A DNA stretch of 37,684 bases from an uncultured Succinatimonas sp. (lineage in GTDB: Bacteria > Pseudomonadota > Gammaproteobacteria > Enterobacterales > Succinivibrionaceae), in the NCBI RefSeq assembly GCF_905203285.1, contig NZ_CAJKVK010000008.1, positions 1 through 37,684 of the forward strand, in the 5' to 3' direction. The position numbers were made by a program, and so were the translations under genes. The notes under the pieces are model-generated. The model did not search any database, was not told the DNA's origin, and saw only the letters and a list, made by a program, of their open reading frames with translations. Shown here piece by piece: positions 34,909 through 37,684 of the stretch. Position 1 is the first letter of the stretch; each line of letters begins with the position of its first letter.

Positions 34909-36321
34909 ATGCGTAAAACAATTTTTCAGCAATTGTCAGGCAGTTCGCTGCGTCCTTTGCCTTTTGCGGTTATCGTTGCGGTACTGTCAATAATCTTCGG
35001 TTATTCTTTAGGTGCTTTATTTGTCAATTTACAGTACATTACCGATTTTTATATTTTAGGCGAAAGTGAAATCGATGTAGTTTTCGGAACCTTTATTCTA
35101 GGCGGTATTTTAGGCGCATTTTTAGGATCGGGACTATGCGCAGGTGCGGGGCGGCGCATCACTTTAATAGGCAGTGCCGCATTAGGCGCAGGAAGCAGTC
35201 TTGCTACGGTATTTTCCCCGTCTTTTAGCGTATATCTATGCTCATTATTGGTAATGGGATTGGCTTTTTCCTTATATACGCTGTCCTCTTTAATCTATAT
35301 TTGCGAGATAACCTTGCCGTCAAATCGCGGTTTTTGCGCTTGCCTGTTGCCGGTTGCCTTTTTACTTGGCGTGGAAATCGGTATTTTCACACCTGATTTA
35401 AGACCTAGCGGCGAAGGCTTTCCTTTATACCTGCTGCTTGTGATGATCCATATCCTTGCTTTGGTTCTGGCAATTTTAAAGTTGCCTGAAAGCCCGCGTT
35501 GGCTTGCTTTATCAGGATATTATGATGCCGCGTTATCCGTATTGTTTTCCCTGCGCAACGATATGGGAATTGCGGCACGTGAGCTTGCCGGAGTGAATGA
35601 ATGCTGCCGCGGTGAAGAAAAAGGATCCGAGCTTTTTTTGCAGAATACCAATTTCCGTAAGATTGTCTGGCTGCTTTTGACTTTGGTTTTATTTATTCAA
35701 TTAAGCGGCGTCGTTATCCTGCCTTATACTTTTTCCGATTTGATGATAAAGACCAGCTACAGCGATAACTTTTATATGTTCTCGTATTCATACGATCTGT
35801 TAAAAGCGTCGCTTACGGTAGCTCTTTTTGGTGCCGTTTCCGCGATGTTTACCGTAGACAGATGCGGCAGAAGAATTCCGATGATAATAAGCGCGGTGGT
35901 TTCCGCAATTACATTGCTTGGCTTAAGCTTAATTTCTTTTAGTGAAATTGAAATTGTCAGCATGGCGATTATTTCAATTTTAATCGTGATGTTTATTTAT
36001 GCCGCTTCCGTATTTTTGTGCTGTTTTATGGCCGTGCTTGTGTGTGAGGTTATTCCGCTGCGCGGCAGAGAATTCGGAACGGCAATGGTTCTTTTGGTAA
36101 ATTACGTAACGATTTTGCTCTGTCTGCAAATTTTCTTGTCAGTAATTATGTCGCTTGATTTTAAGGGACTTTTCTTTATAGAGTTTATTGCGGCAGCGGT
36201 TTTATGCAATATAACTTATAATTTCGTGCCCAATACCAATGACTCGTCAATTGAGAATATTGAAAATCGTCTGTTTGCTGGGCGAGATTTAGTAAATTTA
36301 GGAAAGGCTAATAAAAATTAG
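34909..36321 (+). CDS. MFS sugar-porter family transporter
   Basis: 470 aa with about twelve hydrophobic segments. Sugar-porter marks: FGYSLGALFVNL in helix 1, LPESPRWLALSGYYDAA before the central loop, DRCGRRIPMI after helix 8, and a terminal FVPNTNDSSIENIE in place of the usual PETKG motif. The canonical helix 2-3 loop (GRR) is AGAGRR. The central loop is short. It probably takes up a monosaccharide or related compound by proton symport; the convergent kduI neighbour makes a uronate possible, but this is only inference. No ribosome site is visible before the ATG at 34909; the first helix follows directly. Confidence 0.85.
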   Translation: MRKTIFQQLSGSSLRPLPFAVIVAVLSIIFGYSLGALFVNLQYITDFYILGESEIDVVFGTFILGGILGAFLGSGLCAGAGRRITLIGSAALGAGSSLATVFSPSFSVYLCSLLVMGLAFSLYTLSSLIYICEITLPSNRGFCACLLPVAFLLGVEIGIFTPDLRPSGEGFPLYLLLVMIHILALVLAILKLPESPRWLALSGYYDAALSVLFSLRNDMGIAARELAGVNECCRGEEKGSELFLQNTNFRKIVWLLLTLVLFIQLSGVVILPYTFSDLMIKTSYSDNFYMFSYSYDLLKASLTVALFGAVSAMFTVDRCGRRIPMIISAVVSAITLLGLSLISFSEIEIVSMAIISILIVMFIYAASVFLCCFMAVLVCEVIPLRGREFGTAMVLLVNYVTILLCLQIFLSVIMSLDFKGLFFIEFIAAAVLCNITYNFVPNTNDSSIENIENRLFAGRDLVNLGKANKN

Positions 36322-36355
36322 AGGTAAGACCCCGTTTCCAGAGTCTTTAAAAAGG

Positions 36356-37198
36356 TTAGCGCAAATCTTTAATTGCGATATTGTCCATATCGTCAAATTC
36401 CTGGTTTTCACCTACCATTGCCCAGATGAAGGTGTAATTTGAAGTGCCGCATCCTGAATGGATACTCCAAGACGGACCGATTACGGCCTGTTCATTGTGC
36501 ATAATGATATGACGGGTTTCCTGCGGGGTTCCCATCATATGAAAAACCGCCTGATCTTCAGGGATTTCAAAGTAGAAGTAAAGTTCCATGCGGCGTTCGT
36601 GGGTATGTGCCGGCATGGTGTTCCATACGGATCCTTTCTTTAATTGAGTAAGACCCATGGACAATTGGCAGGTCTTTAATACGTCAGGGTGGATGAACTG
36701 ATTGATGACGCGATCGTTGGCGGTCTCAGGAGAGCCGCAAGGACGGTGATTGGCTTTGCTCATCGGAATAAAAGTCGTGGTATAGGAGCAGTGAGCCGGT
36801 GCCGAGGCCATATAGAATTTAGCGGGGTTTTTAGGATCATCGCTTGAGAAGATTACTTCTTTTGTGCCCATAGTTATATATAAGCAGTCTTCAAAACCCA
36901 TGTGATATTCGGTTCCGTCGCACTTTACTGTACCGGGACCTCCGACGTTGAAAACACCCATTTCACGGCGCTCTAAAATGTAGTGGGTTCCGAAGTTATG
37001 ATAACAATCAATTCCGTCATCAAGAGCGACAGCGCGGTTTACCGGCATGCATCCGAAAGCGCACATTCTGTCGACATGAGAATAGGTAACAAGGACTTTA
37101 TCGGCTTCAAAGAGTTTTTCGATTAAAAATTCTTTACGCATTTCTTCAGTGGTGAAGCGTTTAAAGTGTTCAGGATTGGCACTGTAGCGGATATCCAT
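36356..37198 (-). CDS. kduI: 5-keto-4-deoxyuronate isomerase (KduI)
   Basis: 280 aa (E. coli KduI 278), with high similarity along its length. It isomerises 5-dehydro-4-deoxy-D-glucuronate to 2,5-diketo-3-deoxygluconate in the breakdown of pectin and other uronate polymers. Zinc ligands are in NTMPAHTHERRMELYFYF (two His and Glu) and the later His in WSIHSG; other conserved runs are YSHVDRM, LERREMGVFNVGG, HMMGTPQETRHIIMHNEQA and GENQEFDDMDNIAIKDLR. The frame reaches back nine codons to 37225, but the ATG at 37198 has AAGGA 7 nt upstream and matches the family N terminus. kduD and kdgK are not in the window. Confidence 0.95.
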   Translation of the reverse strand: MDIRYSANPEHFKRFTTEEMRKEFLIEKLFEADKVLVTYSHVDRMCAFGCMPVNRAVALDDGIDCYHNFGTHYILERREMGVFNVGGPGTVKCDGTEYHMGFEDCLYITMGTKEVIFSSDDPKNPAKFYMASAPAHCSYTTTFIPMSKANHRPCGSPETANDRVINQFIHPDVLKTCQLSMGLTQLKKGSVWNTMPAHTHERRMELYFYFEIPEDQAVFHMMGTPQETRHIIMHNEQAVIGPSWSIHSGCGTSNYTFIWAMVGENQEFDDMDNIAIKDLR

Positions 37199-37294
37199 AA
37201 TCTTTTCCTTATGAAAAATAAACATAATGGGAGCGATTATAGCGTAAAGATTTGAGAAAAAATTTGATGGAGCAAGGATTTCAGAGTTTGCTGA

Positions 37295-37369
37295 TGGTGG
37301 AGGTAAGCGGGATCGAACCGCTGCCTCCTGAATGCGATTCAGGCACTCTCCCGACTGAGCTATACCCCC
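37295..37369 (-). tRNA. tRNA-Ala (anticodon CGC)
   Basis: The cloverleaf is complete on the minus strand: acceptor GGGGGTA / TACCTCC with the alanine G3-U70 pair, D stem GCTC/GAGT, anticodon stem CCTGA / TCAGG with loop ATCGCAT, T arm AGCGG-TTCGATC-CCGCT, and encoded CCA. The acceptor and T arm equal those of the UGC copy at 37549. It reads GCG codons. Its D stem has one G-U pair. Confidence 0.9.
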
Positions 37370-37385
37370 ACAACGGGATTGAATT

Positions 37386-37461
<76 letters not shown>

Positions 37462-37548
37462 AAATTCAATAAGACACTTATTATATGCTTAAAACTTAAC
37501 GTGTCAATAAAAGCAAATGATCACACGCAAAAATAAGTGAATGCTGAA

Positions 37549-37624
37549 TGGTGGAGGTAAGCGGGATCGAACCGCTGACCCTCTGCTTGCAAAGCAGATG
37601 CTCTCCCAGCTGAGCTATACCCCC
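37549..37624 (-). tRNA. tRNA-Ala (anticodon UGC)
   Basis: A 76-nt cloverleaf with acceptor GGGGGTA / TACCTCC (G3-U70), anticodon stem TCTGC / GCAGA, loop TTTGCAA, and encoded CCA. It is 87 bp from the GGC copy at 37386-37461. Confidence 0.95.
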
Positions 37625-37644
37625 ACGACGGGACAATCTGAATT

Positions 37645-37684
37645 TGGTGGAGCTACGCGGGATCGAACCGCGGACCTCTTGCAT
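37645..37684 (-). tRNA. tRNA-Ala (anticodon GGC), cut by window edge
   Basis: The 3' part (CCA, acceptor, T arm and part of the anticodon arm) is identical to bases 37386-37425 of the complete GGC copy. The 5' part lies outside the window. Confidence 0.88.

Noticed and set aside
37496..37684. Minus-strand 62-codon open frame
   Set aside because: It reads through the tRNA-Ala UGC and partial GGC genes and is a translation artefact of tRNA sequence.

Overview
The window looks like chromosomal DNA of an AT-rich gammaproteobacterium, probably a gut or rumen anaerobe near the Succinivibrionaceae/Aeromonadales (family-level inference, moderate confidence). Reasons: ZipA is gammaproteobacterial; two E. 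coli-like neighbourhoods are visible (ligA/zipA/cysZ/ptsI/crr, and nudF/cpdA/yqiA/parE); several proteins align closely with E. coli homologues (PhoA, ParE, KduI, GlgP); and there are glycan and hexuronate genes (nagB, nagA, kduI).

Layout. 155-2117: a CmpB-like membrane protein converging on an EamA exporter. 2287-5261 (minus): cysZ-ptsI-crr, divergent from zipA and ligA (5544-8688). 8924-10360: alkaline phosphatase. 10435-12461: dihydroorotase divergent from an ADP-ribose pyrophosphatase. 12761-17257: a very large autotransporter with a G9 tract in its signal-peptide region. 17391-17906: a prolyl-tRNA deacylase-like gene, followed by a 1.26-kb decayed or gene-free stretch. 19166-24772: cpdA-yqiA, a QseBC-type two-component system, and parE. 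24817-28092: thioredoxin and glycogen phosphorylase. 28274-31648: a broken second autotransporter and a nagB with a nonsense codon. 31726-36321: nagA, a periplasmic rhodanese with hldE, and an MFS sugar porter. 36356-37198: kduI. 37295-end: an array of four alanine tRNAs, the last one cut by the window edge.

The most unusual system is the pts locus. The reading frames of EI and EIIA-Glc are intact, but both phosphoryl-transfer residues of EIIA-Glc (His75 and His90 in E. coli numbering) are serine, EI has lost the Asn454-Asp455 pair and the catalytic Cys502, and ptsH and cysK, which normally lie between cysZ and ptsI, are absent. This points to a PTS phosphorelay that is dead or has been turned into a non-phosphorylatable regulatory pair. 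Other notable signals are the poly-G switch in the large autotransporter, its AT-rich passenger joined to a normal-composition C-terminal part, three coding lesions within 2.5 kb (second autotransporter and nagB), and a tRNA-Ala pair duplication in which one copy has acquired a CGC anticodon.
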